A DNA stretch of 64,000 nt from Alphaproteobacteria bacterium. GTDB lineage: Bacteria > Pseudomonadota > Alphaproteobacteria > UBA8366 > Aestuariispiraceae. The stretch covers positions 1 through 64,000 of the forward strand of contig SPJV01000105.1 in assembly GCA_006844765.1 (NCBI GenBank), given 5' to 3'. Under the pieces are notes generated by a model that was given only the letters and a program-made list of their open reading frames with translations, searched no databases and had not been told where the DNA came from. Below, in pieces: positions 1-7,394 of the stretch. A program made the translations under genes and the position numbers. Each line of letters starts with the position of its first letter. Positions within the stretch are counted from its first letter, which is position 1.

Positions 1-84
1 GGCATCCCAGGCGTTCGGCATGGTGAAGCAGCCGCTTTTATGCAGTTCGGCAAAGCGGCGGCACATTTCCGGGTTTTGAGCCAT
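1..84 (-). CDS. Isocitrate lyase/PEP mutase family protein (5' end only)
   Basis: Only the first 28 residues are in the window; the gene runs off the left edge. The start is ATG at 84-82, preceded by a good GGAAGG ribosome-binding site about 7 bases upstream. The visible segment has a short helix, then LHKSGCFTMPNAWDA, which resembles the N-terminal strand of the isocitrate lyase/phosphoenolpyruvate mutase superfamily (typically LH..G.FV.PN.WD). Members cleave or rearrange C-C or P-C bonds of 2-oxo or 2-hydroxy acids in a TIM barrel, and the substrate cannot be told from this piece. It starts 3 bases after the AlaX-like gene stops, so the two are probably cotranscribed. Confidence 0.6.
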   Translation of the reverse strand, partial: MAQNPEMCRRFAELHKSGCFTMPNAWDA

Positions 85-87
85 TGA

Positions 88-804
88 TCAGCCTTCCAGG
101 TGAATATTGACCCGCCGGTTTTTGGCGCCCTTGTTTTCAATCTTGCCAATGCGCAAGGGGCCGATCTCCCCAGTGCTTGCGACATGGGTGCCGCCGCAGG
201 GTTGCAGGTCTACGGCGTCTCCAATCTTCACAAGGCGGATTTTGCCAACGCCGCGTGGCGGTTGGACGGACATGGTTCGCACCAGATCCGGCTTTGCATC
301 AAGCTCGTCATCGGTGATCCAGATGGCTTCAAGCGGATGGTTTTCGTCGACCAACTTGTTAAGCGCTGCTGTCAGCTCTTCCTTATCCAAGCTGTGTTCC
401 CCGATATCGAAATCGAGGCGGCTTTTTTCCGGGCCGACCTGCCCGCCGGTCACACCGCAAGGCACGATGGCGCAAAGAAGATGCATGGAGGTATGCATGC
501 GCATCAAGCGGTGACGGCGTTCCCAATCGATCACGCCTTGGACCTTGTCGCCGGGCGCGGGCAGGGGTTGGCCTTCTTCCGCAACATGCAGGATATCACC
601 ATCGGCCTTGATCGTTGTGCCGATCCGTGTCGTGCCATGGGCGCCTTCCAGTGTGCCGGTATCGCCGGGCTGACCGCCGCCGGTATAGTAGAACACTGTC
701 TGATCCAGCAGAATGCCACCACGCTCATTCACCGAGATGACTGTCGCTTCACAATCCTGGAGATAGGCGTCGTCCCGAAACAGTTCTGTTGTCTTATCTG
801 TCAT
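88..804 (-). CDS. Alanyl-tRNA editing protein, AlaX family
   Basis: A 238-residue protein related to the editing domain of alanyl-tRNA synthetase. This family hydrolyses mischarged Ser- or Gly-tRNA(Ala) in the cytoplasm. The N-terminus has the FYYTGGGQPGDTG block typical of AlaX. The zinc ligands are visible as HTSMH (H104, H108) and CGGTH (C203, H207). It has no catalytic or tRNA-recognition domains of AlaRS, so it is a free-standing editor. The frame stays open upstream to 1050, but the homology starts at ATG 804 and the longer version would overlap the divergent dioxygenase gene, so 804 is chosen. It is followed at once by a PEP-mutase-like gene. Confidence 0.85.
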   Translation of the reverse strand: MTDKTTELFRDDAYLQDCEATVISVNERGGILLDQTVFYYTGGGQPGDTGTLEGAHGTTRIGTTIKADGDILHVAEEGQPLPAPGDKVQGVIDWERRHRLMRMHTSMHLLCAIVPCGVTGGQVGPEKSRLDFDIGEHSLDKEELTAALNKLVDENHPLEAIWITDDELDAKPDLVRTMSVQPPRGVGKIRLVKIGDAVDLQPCGGTHVASTGEIGPLRIGKIENKGAKNRRVNIHLEG

Positions 805-900
805 TTCAATAACCCCACTTGGCTTTCTTCCGATGGCGCGCGGATTGGGGGCGGAGTCTAGGCTGCGCCGATGAGCCCCGGCAAGACAGTGATTAAGGAA

Positions 901-921
901 ATTCGATCCAGCCCATCGAAT
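901..921. promoter_or_regulatory. Perfect 7-bp inverted repeat in the alaX/phyH divergent region
   Basis: The arms ATTCGAT and ATCGAAT are exact reverse complements separated by 7 bases. They lie in the 200-bp gap between two divergent genes, about 85 bases before the dioxygenase start. This could be a regulator operator. No regulator is encoded beside it, so the assignment is an inference from symmetry and position. Confidence 0.35.
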
Positions 922-1004
922 AAATGCGTTTCCCCTGACATGGATTGTCGGCTTAGATTCCTGCGCTTTCCGTATCGTCTTCAGAGTAACATGGAACTGA
1001 AACA

Positions 1005-1874
1005 ATGAACGCACCCGTTTCCAGATTTGTTGACCAGAAGCCTTTGTCATCTGCCAAGCTCATCTCTGAGCAGTATGCGCGCGACGGATATGTTTTCCCC
1101 ATCGATGCGTTTCCCTTCGATCAGGCGGGGTATTATCGCCGGAAGTTGGAAGAACTGGAGGCGCGTGGGGAGGGGCATCGTCTCGGCAATAAGGGGCAGC
1201 TGAATTTCGCGCATGTCCTGTTTCGTTTCGCCTATGAGATCGTTACCAGTGCCGCCGTATTGGACCCGGTCGAGGCGGTGTTGGGGCCTGATATCCTTCT
1301 GTGGGGCTCGACATTCTTCATCAAGGAGCCGCAGACGCCCAGCTATGTCAGCTGGCATCAGGATTTGCGGTATTGGGGCTTGGAAGATTCAGCGGAGGTG
1401 AGTGCCTGGCTCGCGATCAGCCCTGTCACGGAAGCCAATGGCTGTATGCGCTTTGTGCCGGGGTCTCATAAATTCGACATCCTACCGCATAATGATAGCT
1501 TCGATGACGCGAATTTCCTGACACGCGGTCAGGAGGCCCAGTTTGACGAAGCGGCGGCAGAGAAGGTGCTGGTCGAGTTGGCGCCGGGTCAGATGTCGTT
1601 GCACCATGGCAAGCTTCTGCATGCCTCTGGCCCGAATGTATCCGATGACCGACGCATCGGCTTTACCATGAACTTCATCCGCCCCTCTGCGCGCCAAGTC
1701 GTCGCCAGTAAGGACTTCGCAATGTTGGTACGCGGCGAAGACCGATATGGAAATTTTGAGCTCATTCCCGCGCCGGATGCGGATTTGTCGGAAACGGCGC
1801 TCGCCTGGCATGCCCGCATCCTCGCCGCCCAGAACGAAACGCTCTATGACGGGGTTGAGGATGCGGTGCGATAA
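1005..1874 (+). CDS. Phytanoyl-CoA dioxygenase (PhyH) family Fe(II)/2-oxoglutarate oxygenase
   Basis: A 289-residue non-heme iron, 2-oxoglutarate-dependent oxygenase of the PhyH family, which hydroxylates small carbon substrates in the cytoplasm. The iron triad is visible: the H-x-D pair in SWHQDLRYWG (H118, D120) and a distal histidine in LLHASGPN (about H206). An arginine roughly ten residues later (RRIGF) is suited to binding 2-oxoglutarate. Length is normal for bacterial members. Start is ATG 1005. It converges on an FAD oxidoreductase and sits near an MttB-like gene, so it may hydroxylate or demethylate a compound used by that locus. The substrate is unknown. Confidence 0.82.
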   Translation: MNAPVSRFVDQKPLSSAKLISEQYARDGYVFPIDAFPFDQAGYYRRKLEELEARGEGHRLGNKGQLNFAHVLFRFAYEIVTSAAVLDPVEAVLGPDILLWGSTFFIKEPQTPSYVSWHQDLRYWGLEDSAEVSAWLAISPVTEANGCMRFVPGSHKFDILPHNDSFDDANFLTRGQEAQFDEAAAEKVLVELAPGQMSLHHGKLLHASGPNVSDDRRIGFTMNFIRPSARQVVASKDFAMLVRGEDRYGNFELIPAPDADLSETALAWHARILAAQNETLYDGVEDAVR

Positions 1875-1890
1875 GCGATGGGCTTAGGGC

Positions 1891-3195
1891 CTATCCCAGG
1901 ACAGAGAAACTGCTGTCCTTGTTGATCACGCGGCGGCGGGAGAAGAAGCCGAGATCGAGTGATCTGTCGGTATAGTCCATGTGGAATTGGACCGGATCGC
2001 TGTCGTGATCCTGCCCCCCTTGAACCTTTTCGATCAGTTCCGCCATCATCTTACCGGCGACCGGCGCATTCTTGTACTGATTGCCGGAGCTGCCGATTGC
2101 CATGAAGAATCCGGGCACCTGGCTTTTGTCATAGATCGGAATCCAGTCGTCTGCGACGTCGTAAAGTTCGACCACGCCTTTCATCTGGCTCGGGATGCCG
2201 AGCGCCGGGATGCGCTGTGCGACGCGCATGACCTGGGTGCGCCATTGATCCGTGAAATTGTTGTCCCAGTTGTCGGGATCGACTTCGATCTGGGTATCGC
2301 ATGGTGGATCTTCCGACCCGATCAGAAGGAAATTCCCCTTCTCCGGCCGTGTATAGCAGGCGATGTCACTATCGGACGTGACGAAGCCATTGTCATACCA
2401 GCCTTCGATTGGCATCGGGACGTGGCAGACTTCCTGTTTCAGCGCCTTCGTGCCGACATTCATGTCATCCACGGCACCGGCCATTTCGTTGATCTTCTTC
2501 GAATGGGGGCCGGCAACATTCACGACCACCGGGCTGTCGATCATCGTGCCATCAGACAAGGTGACCCCGGCAATCGCGCCATCAGCGGTCTTCCGAACTT
2601 CTGTGATCTCTGCATTGAATTTGAAGCTGCCGCCGGCTTTCTCTGCGGCTTGGCGCAGATTATGGGCGGAAAGCTGCGGATCATTGATGTATCCGGCGAG
2701 CGGGAAATAGACACCGCCAACCACATGGTCACCATTGGTCTCCCCAAACTGCGGGTCGTCCGGGGCTTTGGCCGGATGGAAGCTCTGGGTGTTGTAATGC
2801 GGCATCTTTTCTTTGATGTCGTCTTCGGACCATTCCTCATACGGAACGCCGACTTCGCGGGACATTTCCATGACACGGGCCATGTTGTCATTCAGCTCTG
2901 CCTTCATGACCATGCAGCCGGTTTCGTGGAAGCGCGCCAAATCCACGTCTTCCGGCAAATCCAGATACTCTTTCCAGTTCTTCCAGTAGAAGTATCCCTC
3001 ATAGGCGAGCGCCGTCCCATCGACGGTGGAATAATGCGTCCGAATGATCGCGCAAGAGCCTGAGGTTGAGCCATAGCCCGCAGCAGGAAGCTTATCGATA
3101 TTAAGCGTTTTCCAGCCTTTTCGCGCCAATTCCAAACCGACTGCAGAACCGATTACTCCGGCTCCGATGACGATGGCATCATAGTTTTCCGACAT
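1891..3195 (-). CDS. FAD-dependent oxidoreductase, D-amino-acid/sarcosine oxidase fold
   Basis: A 434-residue flavoprotein of the DAO superfamily, whose members oxidise the C-N bond of amino acids or N-methylated amines. The N-terminus has the dinucleotide-binding fold IVIGAGVIGSAVGLELARKG followed by an acidic residue (NIDK). The C-terminal part contains the FAD-closing strand GFFMAIGSSGNQYKNAP. There is no signal peptide. The gene diverges from the TetR-mttB operon over a 148-bp region that holds two palindromic operators, so it is probably a TetR target. Its place beside an MttB-like gene suggests oxidation of an N-methylated intermediate such as a dimethylglycine- or sarcosine-like compound; that is an inference. 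Sarcosine oxidase and dehydrogenase cannot be separated by eye. Confidence 0.82.
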   Translation of the reverse strand: MSENYDAIVIGAGVIGSAVGLELARKGWKTLNIDKLPAAGYGSTSGSCAIIRTHYSTVDGTALAYEGYFYWKNWKEYLDLPEDVDLARFHETGCMVMKAELNDNMARVMEMSREVGVPYEEWSEDDIKEKMPHYNTQSFHPAKAPDDPQFGETNGDHVVGGVYFPLAGYINDPQLSAHNLRQAAEKAGGSFKFNAEITEVRKTADGAIAGVTLSDGTMIDSPVVVNVAGPHSKKINEMAGAVDDMNVGTKALKQEVCHVPMPIEGWYDNGFVTSDSDIACYTRPEKGNFLLIGSEDPPCDTQIEVDPDNWDNNFTDQWRTQVMRVAQRIPALGIPSQMKGVVELYDVADDWIPIYDKSQVPGFFMAIGSSGNQYKNAPVAGKMMAELIEKVQGGQDHDSDPVQFHMDYTDRSLDLGFFSRRRVINKDSSFSVLG

Positions 3196-3295
3196 GCTTT
3201 TTCTCCCGCTGATGAGGTAAGGACGGTATCTATTGGTGAGGGGGAAGCCAAGGCCTTCCCGGTTAGTCTGAGCGGTAAAAATCTACCTTGCGGAG

Positions 3296-3341
3296 GGACC
3301 ATACACCAATGTATGGTCCTGTCCATACAGAAGTGTCTGGA
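3296..3341. promoter_or_regulatory. Two tandem palindromic operators upstream of the TetR gene
   Basis: Site 1 (3296-3319) has perfect 10-bp arms, GGACCATACA and TGTATGGTCC, around a 4-base spacer. Site 2 (3322-3341) has 8-bp arms, TCCATACA and TGTCTGGA, with one mismatch around another 4-base spacer. The shared half-site is CCATACA. The centres are about 24 bases apart, so two dimers could bind close to the same face. The second site runs into the ribosome-binding site of the TetR gene, as expected for autorepression. The divergent FAD oxidoreductase starts about 100 bases away. Confidence 0.75.
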
Positions 3342-3349
3342 GCATGCCG

Positions 3350-4018
3350 ATGCCCTTGGGGAACAACAAGACTGAGACCGGGAGTAACCCGGCTGAAGGG
3401 GAGGATGGATTCCTCGGCCGGGATGCCTGGATCGATGCGGGTATTGAGCTTCTGATCGCCGATGGCGTTGACCAGGTGAAGATCACACGGCTGGCGGACA
3501 TGCTGGGGGTGACGCGGGGCAGCTTCTATTGGCACTTCAAGGATCGCGGTGACTTATTGTCCGCCATTCTGGAGTTCTGGGAAGGTCGGAATACGAAGGC
3601 GATTGTTGATGCCGTGTCCGGTGCCAAAGGGGTGGAGGAAGGTATACTCAGCCTGTTCCAGGTCTGGATTGATCACGGTGTTTTTGATCCTGAAGTTGAT
3701 GCGGCGATACGCGCCTGGGGAAACAATGATCCAGATGTGAAGGAAGCGGTGCGACAAGCAGATGCCGTTCGCATTGAATCGCTGCGCGATATGTATGCGC
3801 GTGATGGCTACAGGCATCCGGACTGCTTCATCCGCGCACGGATCCTTTATTTCTCGCAGGTCGGTTATTTCGCGTTGGAGACTGCACGCCAGGAAACACG
3901 CGAAGAACGTAAGTCGTATATCGAAGCCTATTTTCGCGCCTTTACCGGGCGTGAACTCGATCCGGATGTTGCTGCCGAACACAGGGAGCACGCACAGTTC
4001 AAGGAGAAGCATGGATGA
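3350..4018 (+). CDS. TetR/AcrR family transcriptional regulator
   Basis: A regulator of about 222 residues with an N-terminal helix-turn-helix (roughly residues 28-70, containing KITRLADMLGVTRGSFYWHF) and a C-terminal helical ligand/dimer domain. The GVTRGSFYWHF recognition segment is typical of TetR. Two in-frame ATGs exist at 3344 and 3350. The GGAG at 3339-3342 is only 1 base from the first but 7 bases from the second, so 3350 is preferred. The stop overlaps the start of the mttB-like gene (ATGA), making them translationally coupled. It probably represses its own operon and the divergent FAD oxidoreductase through the palindromes just upstream. The inducer is unknown, perhaps the methylated substrate of the locus. 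Confidence 0.88.
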   Translation: MPLGNNKTETGSNPAEGEDGFLGRDAWIDAGIELLIADGVDQVKITRLADMLGVTRGSFYWHFKDRGDLLSAILEFWEGRNTKAIVDAVSGAKGVEEGILSLFQVWIDHGVFDPEVDAAIRAWGNNDPDVKEAVRQADAVRIESLRDMYARDGYRHPDCFIRARILYFSQVGYFALETARQETREERKSYIEAYFRAFTGRELDPDVAAEHREHAQFKEKHG

Positions 4019-5586
4019 GCGCTGACACCTCTTCGCCGCAGGAGACACAAGGCCGGCGTTCCGGCGGGCGCTCCGGTCGCCGCAAATCGATGGAGACAGC
4101 GGCGGCGGATGCCAAGGTCACGGTCTTACGTCAGTGGACACTACCCTATGAGCCGATCAAGGCTGTGCCTGAAGAGGCGATAGACGCGATCCACGACGCC
4201 AGCATGCGGGTGATTGAAGAAATGGGGATCAAGGTGCTTCATGATGAAGCCCGGGATCTTTTTCGCCAGGCAGGGGCAGAGGTTGATGAAACCTCCCAAA
4301 TGGTGCGGATGGATCGGGCGCTTTTGATGGAGTTGGTGAGCAAGGCACCGTCCAGTTTCAAACTCCATTCGCGTAACCCGAATTGGACCGGCATGACAGG
4401 TGATGGGAATATCCTGGTCGCCACGGTCGGTGGGCCGCCGAATGCAACCGATCTCGATCGGGGGCGACGCAGCGGCAATATGGAAGACTATGAGAATTTC
4501 TGTCGTCTGGCCCAGGCTTATGATGTCATCCACATTTTTGGCCAACCGGTCGAGCCTTTGGATGTGCCGTTGAACATCCGTCACTTGCGGATGACGAATT
4601 CGGTCATGTCATTGACGGAGAAAGCCCCCTTTATCTATTCGCGTGGACAGGCTGCGGTGATGGATGCGCTGGAGCTTGTGCGGATCGCCCGTGGCGTGTC
4701 CTGGGAGCAGCTTCGCCGAGAGCCAAGCGCCTATACGGTTATCAATATGAATTCCCCGCGCCAATTGGATATTCCGATGGCCCAGGGTGCGATCGATATG
4801 GCACGGAATGGCCAACCGGTCATTGTGACGCCCTTTACCCTGTCGGGCGCCATGGCGCCGGTTACTGTAGCCGGCGGTATTGTCCAGCAAAATGCCGAAG
4901 CCCTGTTCGGGATAGCGCTTCTTCAGATCGTGGCACCAGGCGCGCCGGCGGTCTATGGCGGCTTTACCTCTAATGTCGACATGAAGACCGGGGCTCCGGC
5001 CTTTGGGACGCCGGAATATGCCCAGGCACAGCTTGTGTCCGGTCAATTGACCCGGCGCTATGGCCTGCCTTTCCGCACGTCGAATGTGAACGCGTCCAAC
5101 CATCCCGATACTCAGTCGGTCTATGAATCACAGATGTCGCTGTGGTCCACCATCATGGGGGGCTGCAACTTGCTGCTGCATGGTGCCGGTTGGCTTGAAG
5201 GCGGGCTGTCCGCGTCGTTTGAGAAATTCATCATCGATGTGGAGATGCTGCGGGCCTTTGAAGCTTTCCTCAATCCCTTGGAAGTGAATACGGATACTTT
5301 GGGGTTGGAAGCAATCGCGGATGTTGAACCCGGCGGCCATTACTTTGGAACCGCGCATACTCTGGCGCGGTATGACAGTGCCTTCTATCAACCAATTCTG
5401 TCGGATTGGCGGAATTATGAGACATGGCGGGATGATGGCTCGTTGGATGCGACCCAGCGCGCGAACCGGATTTATAAGGAAACGCTTCGGGAATTCGTTC
5501 CGCCGCCGATGGACCCCGGTATTCGCGAGGAAATGGACGCCTTTATCGCCCGCCGAACCGAGGAGGGGGGCGTCACGGTTGACTGA
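4015..5586 (+). CDS. Trimethylamine methyltransferase (MttB) family protein, non-pyrrolysine
   Basis: A 523-residue member of the MttB superfamily. Family enzymes move a methyl group from a quaternary or tertiary amine to a corrinoid protein. Blocks such as EAIDAIHDASMRVIEEMGIKV near the N-terminus and GGCNLLLHGAGWLEGGLSAS near the C-terminus fit the family. There is no in-frame amber codon, so this is the pyrrolysine-free branch (glycine-betaine-methyltransferase-like). The first 35 residues are Arg/Gly/Ser-rich and probably disordered. AAGGAG lies 8 bases before the start. It is coupled to the TetR gene and followed by a dehydratase and an SDR gene. No corrinoid-binding protein or corrinoid reductase is in the window, so its methyl acceptor must be encoded elsewhere or its role has diverged. 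Confidence 0.85.
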   Translation: MSADTSSPQETQGRRSGGRSGRRKSMETAAADAKVTVLRQWTLPYEPIKAVPEEAIDAIHDASMRVIEEMGIKVLHDEARDLFRQAGAEVDETSQMVRMDRALLMELVSKAPSSFKLHSRNPNWTGMTGDGNILVATVGGPPNATDLDRGRRSGNMEDYENFCRLAQAYDVIHIFGQPVEPLDVPLNIRHLRMTNSVMSLTEKAPFIYSRGQAAVMDALELVRIARGVSWEQLRREPSAYTVINMNSPRQLDIPMAQGAIDMARNGQPVIVTPFTLSGAMAPVTVAGGIVQQNAEALFGIALLQIVAPGAPAVYGGFTSNVDMKTGAPAFGTPEYAQAQLVSGQLTRRYGLPFRTSNVNASNHPDTQSVYESQMSLWSTIMGGCNLLLHGAGWLEGGLSASFEKFIIDVEMLRAFEAFLNPLEVNTDTLGLEAIADVEPGGHYFGTAHTLARYDSAFYQPILSDWRNYETWRDDGSLDATQRANRIYKETLREFVPPPMDPGIREEMDAFIARRTEEGGVTVD

Positions 5587-5650
5587 CTTTGGGGCCCGAA
5601 CGCCCGATGTTTGATTGACAAGGAAGGCGGTGAAATTCAGGGTCTCGCCC

Positions 5651-6586
5651 ATGACGATAACACCTGATGACATCACTGCGGCAGCGGAGCGGATCGCTCC
5701 CTATATGCGCCATACGCCCATCATCGATCTCGCCGCTGGGGAGCTTGATGTGGGCTTTCCTCTCACCCTGAAGCTTGAACTTCTGCAGCATGCGGGAAGC
5801 TTCAAGCCGCGTGGCGCCTTCAACGCCATGCTGTCGGGTGCTGTGCCGGCCACTGGTGCCATTGCGGCGTCCGGGGGCAATCATGGAGCGGCGGTTGCCT
5901 ATGCGGCGAAGACGCTGGGCCATCGTGCCGAGATCTTCGTTCCGACGATTTCCTCGCCCGCCAAGCAGGCCTTGTTGCGAGAGCTAGGTGCAGATTTGAA
6001 TGTGGTCGGGAAAGATTTCGCAGAGGCGTTGGAGACCTGTCTTACGCGACAAGCGGAAACAGGCGCCTTGATGCTTCATGCCTATGATCAGCCGGAAATC
6101 CTGGCCGGGCAGGGGACTGTCGCGAAAGAGTTTGAGGCGCAGGCACCAGGCCTGGATACGATCCTGGTCGCAGTCGGCGGCGGTGGGTTGATCGGCGGCA
6201 TGGCAATTTGGCTGCAGGGTCGGGTAAAGATCGTCGCCGTTGAAAGCGAAGGGACAGGCACCCTGAATGCGGCCAGAAAGGCCGGCGAGCCGACAGAGAT
6301 TTCTGTTAGCGGTGTCGCGGCAGATGCCCTTGGTGCCAGAACCATCGGCTCCCTGTGCTTTAATCAGGCCTCGCCCTTCATTGCGGAGAGCATCTTGGTG
6401 CCTGATGAAGCGATCACTGCGGCGCAGTCGTTGTTATGGAAACGGTTGCGGCTCATGTCGGAAGCAGGCGGCGCGACCGCTTTGGCCGCTATTACATCGG
6501 GTGCCTATAAACCTGCGCCGAACGAACGGGTCGGGGTTCTGCTCTGCGGCAGTAATGCGAGTCCGAGCGCGCCTGTCTTCAATTGA
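5651..6586 (+). CDS. PLP-dependent threonine/serine dehydratase-like protein
   Basis: A 311-residue fold-type II PLP enzyme resembling threonine/serine dehydratases and racemases, which remove water and then ammonia from hydroxy amino acids to give 2-oxo acids. The Schiff-base lysine sits in AGSFKPRGAF (K52), the substrate loop is ASGGNHGAA, and the phosphate-binding glycine loop is AVGGGGLIGG (near residue 176). No C-terminal ACT domain is present, so it is a short catabolic form. The start is uncertain: a GTG at 5630 lies closer to the AAGGAAGG at 5621, but the homology begins at ATG 5651. It lies 64 bases after mttB and 25 bases before the SDR gene in the same operon. Confidence 0.83.
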   Translation: MTITPDDITAAAERIAPYMRHTPIIDLAAGELDVGFPLTLKLELLQHAGSFKPRGAFNAMLSGAVPATGAIAASGGNHGAAVAYAAKTLGHRAEIFVPTISSPAKQALLRELGADLNVVGKDFAEALETCLTRQAETGALMLHAYDQPEILAGQGTVAKEFEAQAPGLDTILVAVGGGGLIGGMAIWLQGRVKIVAVESEGTGTLNAARKAGEPTEISVSGVAADALGARTIGSLCFNQASPFIAESILVPDEAITAAQSLLWKRLRLMSEAGGATALAAITSGAYKPAPNERVGVLLCGSNASPSAPVFN

Positions 6587-6611
6587 TTGTCGGTGTTCAA
6601 AGGAGTCTGGA

Positions 6612-7394
6612 ATGACTGGTGTATTGCAAGACAAGATCGCAATTGTGACCGGTGCCAGCTCTGGTATTGGCCGCGCCATTGCCTCTCGATTTGCGGAGGA
6701 AGGGGCGTATGTCGTTCTGGCGGATGTCCGATCGGACCCGCTTGAGGGGGGATTGCCGACGGAAGATCTGATCTCGGCAGCGGGCGGTGCCTGTGTACGG
6801 CGTGATGCGGATGTCGCGGTATGGAGTGATGTCGACAACCTGATCAGTGAGACCGTTGCCACCCATGGCCGGCTTGATGTCATGGTGAATAATGCGGCGA
6901 TCAGTGACGGTTTGCGCCTGACGGAAGCGGATGAGGCCTCTTGGGACCGTGTCATGTCGGTTAACTTGAAAGGCGTTTTCTTCGGCTGCAAGCGTGCGGT
7001 TCAACAGATGCTGACCCAGCCGGTCCATCCAGAGGGGGAGGCGCGGGGACGGATCGTCAATATTTCATCGCAGCATGGCATGATCTCCTCCCCGAATGAG
7101 TTTGCCTATGGCGTCTCGAAAGCCGGCGTTGCCTATATGACACGTCAGATTGCGTCGGATTACGCAGCAGACCGGATCGTCTGTAATGCTGTCGCGCCAG
7201 GCAAAATCGTGACCGGAGCGCCTACAAACGGCACGGAGGAGGATTGGAAGACCTACGCCATTCCGCGCACGCCGTGGCCCCGGCTCGGTAAGCCTTCGGA
7301 TATAGCCTCTGCGGCTGCGTTTTTGGCGAGTGATCGCGCGACCTATATCACCGGTGAGAACCTGATGGTCGATGGCGGCTGGTCGGCGAGTTAG
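6612..7394 (+). CDS. Short-chain dehydrogenase/reductase (SDR)
   Basis: A 260-residue classical SDR that oxidises or reduces an alcohol/ketone with NAD(P). The cofactor motif is TGASSGIG (residues 13-20), an aspartate follows beta-2 (LADVR, pointing to NAD), NNAA is at about 93-96, and the catalytic Ser is near 152 with Tyr166 and Lys170 in YGVSK. AAGGAG at about 6599-6604 and an ATG at 6612 set the start; a longer open frame upstream to 6267 overlaps the dehydratase and is rejected. It is the last gene of the TetR-mttB operon. The stop overlaps the stop of the convergent TolC-like gene by a few bases. Confidence 0.9.
   Translation: MTGVLQDKIAIVTGASSGIGRAIASRFAEEGAYVVLADVRSDPLEGGLPTEDLISAAGGACVRRDADVAVWSDVDNLISETVATHGRLDVMVNNAAISDGLRLTEADEASWDRVMSVNLKGVFFGCKRAVQQMLTQPVHPEGEARGRIVNISSQHGMISSPNEFAYGVSKAGVAYMTRQIASDYAADRIVCNAVAPGKIVTGAPTNGTEEDWKTYAIPRTPWPRLGKPSDIASAAAFLASDRATYITGENLMVDGGWSAS

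Noticed and set aside
100..861. A 253-codon open frame on the plus strand opposite the AlaX gene
   Set aside because: It is antisense to a gene with clear zinc motifs and shows no recognisable family or ribosome site.
805..1050. An 82-residue N-terminal extension of the AlaX frame
   Set aside because: It overlaps the divergent dioxygenase start and the divergent promoter region, and homology begins at 804.
1981..3063. A 360-codon frame opposite the FAD oxidoreductase
   Set aside because: Antisense shadow of a clear flavoprotein; the translated sequence is rich in His and Ile without domain motifs.
4015..5586. Possible pyrrolysine readthrough in the MttB-like gene
   Set aside because: No in-frame amber codon exists; the frame ends only at the normal stop at 5584-5586.
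6267..6611. An upstream extension of the SDR frame by 115 codons
   Set aside because: It runs through the dehydratase gene and precedes the NAD-binding motif; the AAGGAG and ATG at 6612 are better.
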